Of a stretch of 64,000 bases of DNA, positions 32,265 through 40,503 are shown in pieces (positions within the stretch are counted from its first letter, which is position 1; each line of letters opens with the position of its first letter). Location: NCBI RefSeq assembly GCF_036173125.1, contig NZ_CP108054.1, positions 8,275,001 through 8,339,000 of the forward strand. Direction: 5' to 3'. This stretch comes from Streptomyces sp. NBC_00286 (GTDB lineage Bacteria; Actinomycetota; Actinomycetes; Streptomycetales; Streptomycetaceae). The notes beneath the pieces were generated by a model that saw only the letters and a program-made list of their open reading frames with translations, was not told the origin of the DNA and made no database searches. Made by a program: the position numbers and the translations under genes.

Positions 32265-32603
32265 TCACAGCACCAGCACCGCCGCGCACCCGGCCAGGGC
32301 CACGGTGCACAGGGCGGCGGCACTCGCGTGCCTCGGGCTGAGCGCAGCGGGGCCGCTCCGCTCGGTCGTCGTCAGGGTGCTGATGCGGTGATGGGCGACG
32401 GTGAGGAAGCCCAGCCAGAGTGCTGCGCACAGGGCGCAGGTGAGGACCCCTGCGGCCGTCGGGCCGCTGTGCAGGGCGCTTCTGGCGGCCAGTACGGCGA
32501 CGACGGTGCCGGCGAGGGTCGTACGGCGCCATGCGAGCCGCGTACGTTCCGGTTGCAGGCCGGGGTCGCGGGTGGCCTGAGGGCCGTGGTCGGGTGTGGT
32601 CAT
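32265..32603 (-). CDS. DUF202 membrane protein
   Basis: 112 residues with three hydrophobic helices and the N-terminal E-R-T-R-L-A-W-R-R-T motif that marks DUF202. It follows a second DUF202 gene by 7 bp, so the two are co-transcribed and could form a heteromeric membrane protein. The ATG is at 32603. Function of the family is unknown. Confidence 0.83.
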   Translation of the reverse strand: MTTPDHGPQATRDPGLQPERTRLAWRRTTLAGTVVAVLAARSALHSGPTAAGVLTCALCAALWLGFLTVAHHRISTLTTTERSGPAALSPRHASAAALCTVALAGCAAVLVL

Positions 32604-32610
32604 GTCGCTG

Positions 32611-33003
32611 TCAGCCTTCCCAGCCGAAGAGCACGATCACGACCATCGCGATGGCGACGATCGCGATCACGATGCTCAACAGGGCGGGGAAGCGGGACAC
32701 GGGCAGGTCCTCGCCCCTGCGCATCGCTCGCTCGCAGCGTACCCAGTGGTTCACTGCGCGCAGCGAGCACAGGACGCCTGCGGCGAGGAGGCCGAGGGCC
32801 AGGCCTACGCGCCAGCCCCACCGGAGGTCTGGCAGGAACTGATCCACCGCGAAGCCGCCGCCGATCAGGGCGAGGGCTGTGCGCAGCCAGGCCAGGAACG
32901 TGCGCTCGTTCGCGAGCGAGAACCGGTAGTCCGGCGTGCCGCCGTCCTCCCGGATTCGCGCCGGGGCGAACCACAGGCGGACGTTCCGCGCAAATTCGAT
33001 CAC
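32611..33003 (-). CDS. YidH-type DUF202 membrane protein
   Basis: 130 residues from a GTG. After about 28 polar residues it shows L-A-N-E-R-T-F-L-A-W-L-R-T-A and three membrane helices, the typical YidH/DUF202 arrangement. It is the first gene of a two-gene unit with the shorter DUF202 protein. Its start lies immediately beside composite repeat B, which therefore occupies its upstream region. Confidence 0.85.
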   Translation of the reverse strand: MIEFARNVRLWFAPARIREDGGTPDYRFSLANERTFLAWLRTALALIGGGFAVDQFLPDLRWGWRVGLALGLLAAGVLCSLRAVNHWVRCERAMRRGEDLPVSRFPALLSIVIAIVAIAMVVIVLFGWEG

Positions 33004-33043
33004 ATCAGGACCCTATATGGGCGGGGGGTGGCTGCTGGGTGGG

Positions 33044-33625
33044 TGGGTTCGGTGCATGGGCGACTGCGGGTCCGTCGTGGCGGTTCCTTTCCCCAGCCCC
33101 GCCCCTTCCCGAAACTGGGGGCGCGCCCCCCAGGCCCCGCTGCCTCCGGCGGGGTGGGTGGGGTGCCTACCGGGGTGGTGGGTGACAGTCGTGTCGCGGC
33201 TGCGGGTGCGTTGTGGCTGGTCGCGCAGTTCCCCGCGCCCCTGGAGGGGCGCTCCCGGAACCGTCCGCGACAAAGCTCACCAGTCGCCATGCTCGCCAGC
33301 CACAGCGAAACCGGCAGCTTTCCGCCGGTGGGAGGGGACGTGGGCCGGTGCGTCCTATGCCCGTCGCCTAGCTTCGGTCTGGGCACACCAGAACCCTGTG
33401 TCAGCAAGGGGCCGTATGCCCTGTTGGCGACGGGCTGACGCACCGGACCGCGGCCCCGCACCCACCACCCACCTCAGGGGCGCGGGGCTGTGTCAATTTG
33501 CGGCTCCGCCGCGTGGGCGCGACCAGCCACAACGGACCGTCAGTCGACAACGAACCCAACCGCTGGAGGCAACCCGCACCAAAAAACGAACCCAACCGCC
33601 CAACCGCCGGAGGCAACAGGTTGAC
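33044..33625 (+). repeat. Composite non-coding repeat, copy B
   Basis: Gene-free stretch with the same module order as copy A: GGTTCGGTGCATGGGCGAC leader, GC hairpin with CGAAACTGGGGGC, GTTGTGGCTGGTCGCGCAG box, 102-nt core (33345-33446), GGGGCGCGGGG box and a short CCAACCGCCGGAGGCAAC tail. It is the shortest of the four, because the tandem arrays are reduced. Confidence 0.85.
33345..33446 (+). repeat. 102-nt structured core of composite repeat B
   Basis: Stems CCGGTGCGTC/GACGCACCGG and GCCCGTCGCC/GGCGACGGGC are both perfect. Here the inner stem gains a C-G pair where the other copies have U-G. Confidence 0.75.
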
Positions 33626-33650
33626 GCAGTCACGTCGCGTGGCCAAGGAT

Positions 33651-33666
33651 CTGACCGACCAGTAAC
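33651..33666. promoter_or_regulatory. Weak TetR-like site ahead of the FAD dehydrogenase gene
   Basis: CTGACCGACCAGTAAC shares the ACCGACCNGTNA core of the sites before the SDR and kinase genes and lies 20 bp upstream of the start at 33687. Confidence 0.35.
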
Positions 33667-33686
33667 AAGCCGAGGAGGGCCTGCTC

Positions 33687-35342
33687 ATGGCGTACGACGC
33701 AGATGTGATCGTGATCGGGGCGGGCCTCGCAGGGTTGGCGGCGACCGCGGAGCTCGTCGATGCCGGTCGCAAGGTGATCCTTCTCGACCAGGAGCCGGAG
33801 CAGTCCATCGGCGGCCAGGCGCACTGGTCGTTCGGCGGACTGTTCTTCGTGAACTCGCCCGAGCAGCGCCGTATGCGGATCAAGGACAGCCATGCCCTGG
33901 CCCTCCAGGACTGGATGGGCACCGCGGCGTTCGACCGCGAAGAGGACCACTGGCCACGAAAGTGGGCCGAGGCGTACGTCGACTTCGCGGCCGGCGAGAA
34001 GCGGCCCTGGCTGCACGCCCAGGGCGTACGGTTCTTCCCGGTAGTCGGCTGGGCCGAACGCGGCGGCTACGACGCGAACGGCCACGGCAACTCCGTACCG
34101 CGCTTCCACATCACGTGGGGAACCGGGCCGGGTCTCGTCGAGCCCTTCGAGCGCAGAGTGAGAGCCGGCGTCGCGCGCGGGCTCGTACAGCTCAAGTTCC
34201 GCCACCGCGTCACCGGCCTCTCCCGCAGCGCGGGCACGGTCGACACGGTCACCGGCGAGATCCTGGAGCCCTCGAACATCGAGCGGGGCCAGGAGAGCAG
34301 CCGCACCGTCACCGGCGCCTTCGAACTGCGCGCGCAGGCGGTGATCGTCACCTCCGGCGGCATCGGCGGCAACCACGACCTCGTACGGGCCAACTGGCCC
34401 CAGCGGCTTGGCAGTCCGCCGGAGCGGATGATCTCCGGCGTGCCCGCGCACGTCGACGGCAAGATGCTCGCCATCGCGGAGGACGCGGGCGCGCGCCTCA
34501 TCAACCGCGACCGCATGTGGCACTACACCGAGGGCATCCAGAACTGGAACCCCATCTGGGACAACCACGGCATCCGCATCCTGCCCGGACCGTCGTCGCT
34601 GTGGCTGAATGCGCGCGGCAAGCGGCTGCCCGTGCCACTCTTCCCGGGCTTCGACACGCTCGGCACGCTGGAGCACATCATGAAGACCGGGTACGACTAC
34701 ACGTGGTTCGTGCTCAACCAGCGGATCATCGGCAAGGAGTTCGCGCTCTCGGGTTCGGAGCAGAACCCTGATCTGACCGGGAAGTCCGTCAGGGACGTCT
34801 TCGTACGGGCGCGGGCGGACGTGCCCGGTCCGGTGAAGGCGTTCATGGACAACGGAGTCGACTTCGTCGTCGAGAAGGACCTCAGCGCACTCGTCCGCGG
34901 CATGAACGCGCTCACGAAGGAGCCGCTCCTCGACGAGGCCGTGCTGCGCCGCGAGATCACCGCGCGCGACCGGGAGATCGCGAACCCGTTCACCAAGGAC
35001 CTCCAGGTCACGGCGATGCGCGGGGCACGCAAGTTCCTCGGGGACAAGCTGATTCGTACGGCTTCACCGCACCGCATCCTCGATCCCAAGGCCGGCCCGC
35101 TGATCGCCGTACGGCTCAACATCCTCACCCGCAAGACGCTCGGCGGCCTGGAGACGGACCTCTCCTCGCGCGTGCTGACCGAGGGCGGGGATCCGCTGCC
35201 CGGCGTGTACGCGGCGGGGGAGGCGGCCGGATTCGGCGGCGGGGGAGTGCACGGATACCGCTCCCTGGAGGGGACGTTCCTCGGCGGCTGTCTGTTCTCG
35301 GGCCGGACGGCGGGCCGTGCGGCGGCGAAGGCGGTGAGCTGA
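33687..35342 (+). CDS. FAD-binding dehydrogenase (3-ketosteroid dehydrogenase-like)
   Basis: 551 residues, start backed by GAGGAGGGC. N-terminal FAD motif VIVIGAGLAGLAATAEL, then G-G-Q-A-H-W-S-F-G-G, and near the C-terminus GVYAAGEAAGFGGGGVHGYRSLEG-type residues that close the FAD site. This is the FAD_binding_2/KstD-like family, often annotated as fumarate reductase/succinate dehydrogenase flavoprotein-like. Substrate unknown; its promoter shares a site with the neighbouring lipid-catabolic genes, suggesting desaturation of a lipid or steroid-like compound (inference). Confidence 0.88.
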   Translation: MAYDADVIVIGAGLAGLAATAELVDAGRKVILLDQEPEQSIGGQAHWSFGGLFFVNSPEQRRMRIKDSHALALQDWMGTAAFDREEDHWPRKWAEAYVDFAAGEKRPWLHAQGVRFFPVVGWAERGGYDANGHGNSVPRFHITWGTGPGLVEPFERRVRAGVARGLVQLKFRHRVTGLSRSAGTVDTVTGEILEPSNIERGQESSRTVTGAFELRAQAVIVTSGGIGGNHDLVRANWPQRLGSPPERMISGVPAHVDGKMLAIAEDAGARLINRDRMWHYTEGIQNWNPIWDNHGIRILPGPSSLWLNARGKRLPVPLFPGFDTLGTLEHIMKTGYDYTWFVLNQRIIGKEFALSGSEQNPDLTGKSVRDVFVRARADVPGPVKAFMDNGVDFVVEKDLSALVRGMNALTKEPLLDEAVLRREITARDREIANPFTKDLQVTAMRGARKFLGDKLIRTASPHRILDPKAGPLIAVRLNILTRKTLGGLETDLSSRVLTEGGDPLPGVYAAGEAAGFGGGGVHGYRSLEGTFLGGCLFSGRTAGRAAAKAVS

Positions 35343-35365
35343 GGGGCGAGTTGAGGGGAAAAGGT

Positions 35366-35393
35366 GAGGGCTGGGGCTCAACTCCCGGCCCTC
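35366..35393 (+). terminator. Hairpin terminator after the FAD dehydrogenase gene
   Basis: GAGGGCTGGG and CCCGGCCCTC form a 10-bp stem with one U-G pair and an 8-nt loop, 24 bp after the stop codon. Confidence 0.6.
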
Positions 35394-35518
35394 GTTGCCC
35401 ACTTCCAGTGGTGTACAGACACAAATAAGCCATTTGTAAGGCTTGACGTGGGCCTTGGGTGGAGGTTGGCTGTGCGTGATCAGTCGCTGATGTGACCGCC
35501 GTGTGAGGAAGTCCAGCG

Positions 35519-36466
35519 GTGTCCCCACCCCCACCCCTCGGCCGCGGCCGCAAGCGCGCGGCCCATGCCTTCGACAGTGCTCTCGGAGACACCGAACTCA
35601 TCACAGCCCGCGCCGCGTTGGCGCAGGGCCGCTGGACCGCCGTACGCGCGCTGCTGGTGGCGACCGGCGACGACTGGGACCGCCGCGGGCATCGCGTCAC
35701 CGTGCTGGCGCAGGAATCCAGTACGCAGGCCTGGGCCCGCGACTGGCTGCTCGCCGAACCCGAGTCCGCCGACGCCGCCGTGCTGCTCGCCGTCGCCTCC
35801 GTGCAACGCGCCCTGAACCGCAAGGAGAAGCCGGACAAGGCGCGCAAGGCCTGCCACAGCGCGGTCGCGCTCGCGCCCGCCGACCCCACGCCCTGGCTCG
35901 GACTGCTGATGCTGGAGCGCACCCTGGGCAGCGACGAGGACGTGGTCCGGATCTTCGACGAGGTACGCCATCGCCACCCCGACCACCACCACGCCCACCA
36001 CCTGATGACCGCCCGGCTCGCCGAGCGCAGGCCGGGAGCGGGCCAGGATCCGCTGCACGAGGTGTACGACTTCGCCGGCTGGTCCGCCGAACAGGCGCCC
36101 GCCGACTCGCCGTTGGCCATCCTGCCGGTCGTCGCGCACGCCGAGCGCTATCGCGTGCTGGCCGCCGCCGGCTGGGAACCCACCGATCCCGCGGCCTCCG
36201 GGCACTGGGTCGGCCGCCGGGCCCGCCAGGTGATGAAGGCCGCCTTCGACTGGTGGCTGGAATGGGAGCGCGACGACCATCCGCGCAGCCATGTCGACCT
36301 CAACTTCCTTGCCCACGCCAAGTTCTGCGAGGGCCGGGGCGCCGAGGCCGCCGCCCTGTTCCACCGGATCGGACCGCACGCGACCCCGGCCCCGTGGTCG
36401 TACCCCGACCGAGATCCGTACACCGCCTTCCGTGCAGCACGCGACAGCGTGCTCGGCACGGCGTGA
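35519..36466 (+). CDS. Hypothetical tetratricopeptide-like protein
   Basis: 315 residues from a GTG (GTGAGGAAG upstream). Soluble and helical, with repeated Ala-rich pairs such as AVLLAVASVQRALNRKEKPDKARKA... and LGLLMLERTLGSDEDVVRIFDEVRHRHPDHH that resemble degenerate TPR units. No catalytic motif. The AT-rich upstream region contains ACAAAT-5 bp-ATTTGT (35421-35437), a possible regulatory inverted repeat. It precedes the APC permease gene by 45 bp and may be co-transcribed. Function not recognised. Confidence 0.72.
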   Translation: MSPPPPLGRGRKRAAHAFDSALGDTELITARAALAQGRWTAVRALLVATGDDWDRRGHRVTVLAQESSTQAWARDWLLAEPESADAAVLLAVASVQRALNRKEKPDKARKACHSAVALAPADPTPWLGLLMLERTLGSDEDVVRIFDEVRHRHPDHHHAHHLMTARLAERRPGAGQDPLHEVYDFAGWSAEQAPADSPLAILPVVAHAERYRVLAAAGWEPTDPAASGHWVGRRARQVMKAAFDWWLEWERDDHPRSHVDLNFLAHAKFCEGRGAEAAALFHRIGPHATPAPWSYPDRDPYTAFRAARDSVLGTA

Positions 36467-36511
36467 AGAACAGTCAAATCCGAACTTGATATTGGAAAGG
36501 ACAATCCCGCG

Positions 36512-38080
36512 ATGACGACGGGCAGTTCGAACCCCTCGAGCACTACGAGTGAGAGCAGACCGGCAGCCGAAGGCAGCGGCATCAGCACCTTCAAGGGGCA
36601 GGAGCGCGCACTGCGCGCCGACCGGCTCGGCACGGCGGGCCTGCTGCTGTCCGTGCTCGCGGCCACCGCCCCGCTCATGGTGGTAGCGGGTGTCATGCCC
36701 ACGGCATTCGCGGTGATGGGCATCGTCGGCCAGCCGCTGCTCTTCGTCATCCTCGGCGTGGTGCTCGTCCTCTTCAGCGTCGGTTACGCGGAGATGAGCC
36801 GCCACGTCCACAACGCCGGCGCCTTCTACGCGTACGTCGCCCGCGGCCTCGGCGGCACCGCAGGTTCGGGTGCGGCGGCGGTCGCGCTCGTCGCGTACAA
36901 CGCCCTCCAGGTGGGCATCTACGGCATCTTCGGCTTCGAGGTGTCCGGACTGTTCGCCACGTACCTCGAACTCGAAATCGCCTGGTGGATACCGTCGTTG
37001 GTGGCCGCGATCGTCGTCGGTCTGCTCGGCTGGCTGAAGATCGACGTGAACGCGCGCGTGCTCGGCATCCTGCTGATCATCGAGGTGGCGCTCGTCGTCA
37101 TCTTCGACTTCGCGGCCGTCGCCGACCCCGCCGGGGAGGGTCTGTCGCTGCACGCCTTCAACCCCGACACGCTCACCGGGGCAGGTCTCGGCACCGCGCT
37201 GTGCTTCTGCGTCGCCGCCTTCCTCGGCTTCGAACAGGCCCCCGTGTACGCCGAGGAGACCAGCCGTCCGCACATCCTGGTCCCGCGCGTGATGTTCCTC
37301 GCGGTCGGCTTCGTCGCCGTGTTCTTCGCGATCAGCTCCTGGGCGCTGACCGTCGCCGCCGGACCCAAGGCGATCGTGGGCACGGCACAGGAACAGAGTG
37401 CCGGACTGCTGTTCTTCCTCACCGAGTCGCGGCTCGGCGGGACCTTCACGGACGTACTCCATGTCCTGTTCGTGACCGGCATGTTCGCGGCGATGCTCAG
37501 CTTCCACAACGTCGTCGCGCGGTACGCCTTCGCCATGGGCCGCGAGGGCCTGCTGCCCGCCGCGTTCGGCCGCACGTCGGGCACGAGCGGCGCCCCCGGC
37601 ACGGGCTCGCTCCTGCAGACCGTCGTCGCCGTGCTGGTCGTGGCCGGCTTCGCGGTGGCCGACGACAAGCCGACCGGTGACCCGACCGCTCCCGTACTGC
37701 AGCTGTTCACCTGGTTCGGCAACATCGGAGCGCTCGGCGTCATCCTGCTCATGGCGGCGGCCTCGCTCTCGGTCATCGTGTTCTTCGTCCGCCGCGGCGC
37801 CGCCGGCGCACAGGTCTGGCGGCTGGCCGCCTCCGCGATCGCGGGCGTCTCGCTCCTGGTCATCGCCTTCTACACCGTCACGGACTTCGACATACTCGTG
37901 GGCGCGGGCCCCGGTTCCTTGGCGACCTGGGTGCTGCCGGGCATCATCCTGCTGGCCGCCGTCCTCGGCCTCCTCCAGGGCCTGCTGCTGCGCTCCCGCA
38001 ACCCGGAGGCGCACGCCCGCATCGGGCTTGGCAACGAGGCGTTCCAGCTGGACAAGGCGGCGGAGTCCAGCACGAATTAG
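36512..38080 (+). CDS. APC-superfamily amino acid/amine permease
   Basis: 522 residues with about twelve membrane segments; start follows GGAAAGGA. The first helices contain the APC pattern (S-V-L-A-A-T-A-P-L-M-V-V-A-G) and the C-terminal tail is hydrophilic. It probably imports an amino acid or polyamine by proton symport. The gene is followed by three GGGCTAC heptamers (38081-38101) and a strong hairpin. It has no adjacent regulator. Confidence 0.87.
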   Translation: MTTGSSNPSSTTSESRPAAEGSGISTFKGQERALRADRLGTAGLLLSVLAATAPLMVVAGVMPTAFAVMGIVGQPLLFVILGVVLVLFSVGYAEMSRHVHNAGAFYAYVARGLGGTAGSGAAAVALVAYNALQVGIYGIFGFEVSGLFATYLELEIAWWIPSLVAAIVVGLLGWLKIDVNARVLGILLIIEVALVVIFDFAAVADPAGEGLSLHAFNPDTLTGAGLGTALCFCVAAFLGFEQAPVYAEETSRPHILVPRVMFLAVGFVAVFFAISSWALTVAAGPKAIVGTAQEQSAGLLFFLTESRLGGTFTDVLHVLFVTGMFAAMLSFHNVVARYAFAMGREGLLPAAFGRTSGTSGAPGTGSLLQTVVAVLVVAGFAVADDKPTGDPTAPVLQLFTWFGNIGALGVILLMAAASLSVIVFFVRRGAAGAQVWRLAASAIAGVSLLVIAFYTVTDFDILVGAGPGSLATWVLPGIILLAAVLGLLQGLLLRSRNPEAHARIGLGNEAFQLDKAAESSTN

Positions 38081-38101
38081 GGGCTACGGGCTACGGGCTA
38101 C
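38081..38101. repeat. GGGCTAC heptamer tandem repeat
   Basis: Three perfect 7-bp units start at the base after the permease stop codon, with degenerate continuation to about 38135. Confidence 0.85.
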
Positions 38102-38142
38102 GGGCTGGTGGCTACGAACTAGTGGTTACGGATTACTGACGG

Positions 38143-38180
38143 GCACTCCTGGTCCCTGGCTTTCCCGGGGCCGGGAGTGC
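38143..38180 (+). terminator. Hairpin between the permease and sulfite-oxidase-like genes
   Basis: GCACTCC and GGAGTGC begin a stem of about 14 pairs that includes two U-G wobbles. It ends 12 bp before the next start codon, so it could act as a terminator or as a translational control structure. Confidence 0.55.
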
Positions 38181-38192
38181 TCGAATCGTTTC

Positions 38193-38942
38193 GTGAACCC
38201 GGAACAACCGTCGGAACAGCCGACAGCATCGGAACCGGAGCCCGGCGGCACCCCCATAGGGCGGCGGCTTCTGCTCGGCACGCTCGGGCTCGGCGCCCTC
38301 GGTGTGGCCGCCGCGCCCACGCTCCAGCGGGGCCTCGAGTCGTTCCTCGGCGGCGCCGCCGACAAGGACCCCACCGGACTGACCGGCCTCCTGCCCAACG
38401 GAGGCGGCTTCCGCTACTACTCGGTCACCTCGTCCGTCCCGAAGAAGGGCGAGGACGACTACCGCCTCACCATCGACGGCCTGGTCGACCGCCCCGCCAC
38501 GTACACGCTCGCCGAGCTGCGCGCCCTGCCGCAGACCCGGATGGTCCGCGACGTCCAGTGCGTCACGGGCTGGCGGGTGCCGGACACGCCTTTCGAAGGC
38601 GTACGGCTCTCGCAGTTGCTGGATGCGGCCGGGGTGCGGTCCTCGGCCGGAGCGGTGCGCTTCACGTGCTTCGACGGTGCGTACTCGGAGAGCCTGACGC
38701 TGTCCCAGGCCCGCCGCGACGACGTTCTCGTCGCCCTCCGTATGCAGGACAAGGACCTGTCCCACTCCCACGGCGGCCCCGTCCGCCTCTACGTAGCCCC
38801 CATGTACTTCTACAAGTCCGCGAAGTGGCTCTCCGGCATCACCCTCACGTCGGACGTCCGTCCCGGCTACTGGGAGAAGCGCGGCTACGACGTGGACGCG
38901 TGGGTGGGGCGCTCGAACGGACGTGATGATGAGGCCACGTGA
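38193..38942 (+). CDS. Sulfite-oxidase-fold molybdopterin protein, Tat-exported
   Basis: 249 residues from a GTG at 38193. A twin-arginine-type signal (G-R-R-L-L-L-G-T-L-G-L-G) is near residues 22-45. The molybdopterin domain shows DYRLTIDGLVDRPATYTLAEL and the Mo-ligand Cys in V-Q-C-V-T-G-W, the SUOX/MsrP family signature. It acts outside the membrane. The next gene, overlapping its end, encodes a membrane cytochrome b, the likely electron partner, as in MsrPQ-type systems (inference). Confidence 0.88.
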   Translation: MNPEQPSEQPTASEPEPGGTPIGRRLLLGTLGLGALGVAAAPTLQRGLESFLGGAADKDPTGLTGLLPNGGGFRYYSVTSSVPKKGEDDYRLTIDGLVDRPATYTLAELRALPQTRMVRDVQCVTGWRVPDTPFEGVRLSQLLDAAGVRSSAGAVRFTCFDGAYSESLTLSQARRDDVLVALRMQDKDLSHSHGGPVRLYVAPMYFYKSAKWLSGITLTSDVRPGYWEKRGYDVDAWVGRSNGRDDEAT

Positions 38943-39693
38943 GACTCCGTCGGTGGCGGGGGGTTCGGGGCGGGCCCTTGGTCCGGCGGGGGCGGGTGAT
39001 TTGGCGCCGTCGGCTGGTTCGGCGCGGGCGGGTGGTTCGGCGGGGTCCGACGAGGCCGTCGGTTCCGCCGCCTCCGCCGCCTCCTCGGGCTCTGCCGCCT
39101 CTGGGCGGGTGCGGCGGTTCAGCCGTGGTGAGCGGTGGGTGCACCGGGTGACGGCTGTGTTGATGGGTGTGTGTGTGGTGACCGCCGCCTGCCTGTACGT
39201 GCCTCAGCTGGCGGAACTGGTCGGGCGGCGTGCGCTGGTGGTTGTGGTGCACGAGTGGTCGGGGCTGTTGCTGCCGGTTCCGGTGTTGGTGGGGCTCGTC
39301 TCGCGGGCGTTCCGCGCGGACCTGCGGCTGCTGAACCGGTTCGGGCCGCACGACCGGCTGTGGCTGCGGTCGGCTTTGCGGCGTGACGCCCGGCCCGAGT
39401 CGCGTCCGGCTGGGAAGTTCAACGCCGGTCAGAAGACGTATGCGGCGTGGATTGCCGGGGCGACGCTGGTGATGCTGGGCACCGGGCTGATGATGTGGTT
39501 CACGCATCTCACGCCACTGGTGTGGCGAACCAGCGCGACGTTCGTCCACGACTGGCTGGCCCTGACGATCGGCATCGTCCTGGCCGGGCACATCGGCATG
39601 GCACTGGCGGATCCGGAGGCGCGGAGGGGGATGCGGACGGGGTCGGTGAGCAGGGAGTGGGCTAAGCGGGAGCATTCGCATTGGCGTCTGTAG
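38926..39693 (+). CDS. Membrane cytochrome b561-type protein
   Basis: 255 residues; starts at 38926 or 38929, overlapping the previous gene by 14-17 bp, so translation is coupled. The first 55 residues are Gly/Ala/Ser-rich and low in complexity. Four membrane helices follow, with histidines placed for b-type haem (RWVHRVTAV, VVHEWSG, VHDWLALTIG, AGHIGM). It probably passes quinol electrons to the exported molybdenum protein. It ends next to composite repeat C. Confidence 0.85.
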   Translation: MMRPRETPSVAGGSGRALGPAGAGDLAPSAGSARAGGSAGSDEAVGSAASAASSGSAASGRVRRFSRGERWVHRVTAVLMGVCVVTAACLYVPQLAELVGRRALVVVVHEWSGLLLPVPVLVGLVSRAFRADLRLLNRFGPHDRLWLRSALRRDARPESRPAGKFNAGQKTYAAWIAGATLVMLGTGLMMWFTHLTPLVWRTSATFVHDWLALTIGIVLAGHIGMALADPEARRGMRTGSVSREWAKREHSHWRL

Positions 39694-39699
39694 GGGGTT

Positions 39700-40480
39700 C
39701 GTTGTCGGCCCGGCGCCGTTGTGGCTGGTTGCGCAGCCGTGCGGGGTGCCTCCGGCGGTTGGGCGGCTGACGGTGCGTTGTGGTTGCTCGCGCAGTTCCC
39801 CGCGGGGTGCCTCCGGCGGTTGGGTGCGTTTTCGGCTGCGGGTTGAGTGTGGCTGGTCGCGCAGTTCCCCGCGCCCCTTGGGTGGTTGGTGGGTGCGGGG
39901 CCGCGGGCCGGTGCGTCAGCCCGTCGCCAACGGGGCGTACGGCCCCTTGCTGGTACAGGGTGCTGGTGTGCCCAGACCGGAGCTAAGCGACGGGCATAGG
40001 ACGCACCGGCCCACGTCCCCTCCCACCGGAGGGAAGCTGCGGGTAGTCGGGGGTCCGGGCTTTTCCGCGCGGGCTGGTACGAGGGCGCGAGCCCCTTCCG
40101 GGACGCGGGCCCCTTCCGGGACGCGGGCCCCTTCCGGAGTGCGGGCTTTTCGGTTCGCTGGGTCCTCCGGGTGCGGGCCTCTTCCGGGGCGGGGGCTTTT
40201 CGGTTCGCTTGCTCGTCGGGGTGCGGGCAGTCGCAGGTTTTTTTAGGGGCGCGGGGAACTGCGCGACCAGCCACAACGCACCCGCAGCCGCGACACAACA
40301 TGTCACCCCTACCCCGGTAGGCACCCCACCCACTCCACGCACCCATCCACCCGCCGGAGGTGCCCCAGCCCCCGAATCCACCCACCCGCGGTAAGCGCCC
40401 ACCCACCCCGCCGGAGGCAGGGGGCCTGGGGGCGGAGCCCCCAGTTTCGGGAAGGGGCGGGGCTGGGGAAAGGAACCTGT
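39700..40480 (-). repeat. Composite non-coding repeat, copy C (inverted)
   Basis: Gene-free stretch of about 800 bp carrying the same modules in opposite orientation: GTGCGGGGTGCCTCCGGCGG-type tail units, GCGCAGTTCCCCGCGCCCC box, 102-nt core (39908-40009), a run of CGGGCCCCTTCCGGGACG repeats (40080-40240), the second GGGGCGCGGGGAACTGCGCG box, and the GC hairpin with CCCAGTTTCG near 40440. Confidence 0.85.
39908..40009 (-). repeat. 102-nt structured core of composite repeat C
   Basis: Same length and same two nested stems as in copies A, B and D, on the minus strand. The apical part carries changes (GTACGCCCC for GTATGCCCT) outside the stems. Confidence 0.75.
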
Positions 40481-40503
40481 GCCCGCCCGAGGAGTCGACC
40501 CCG

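Noticed and set aside
35480..38014. 844-codon minus-strand reading frame
   Set aside because: Antisense shadow of the TPR-like and APC permease genes; the composition (H/R/D/G-rich) and codon-position bias belong to the opposite strand.
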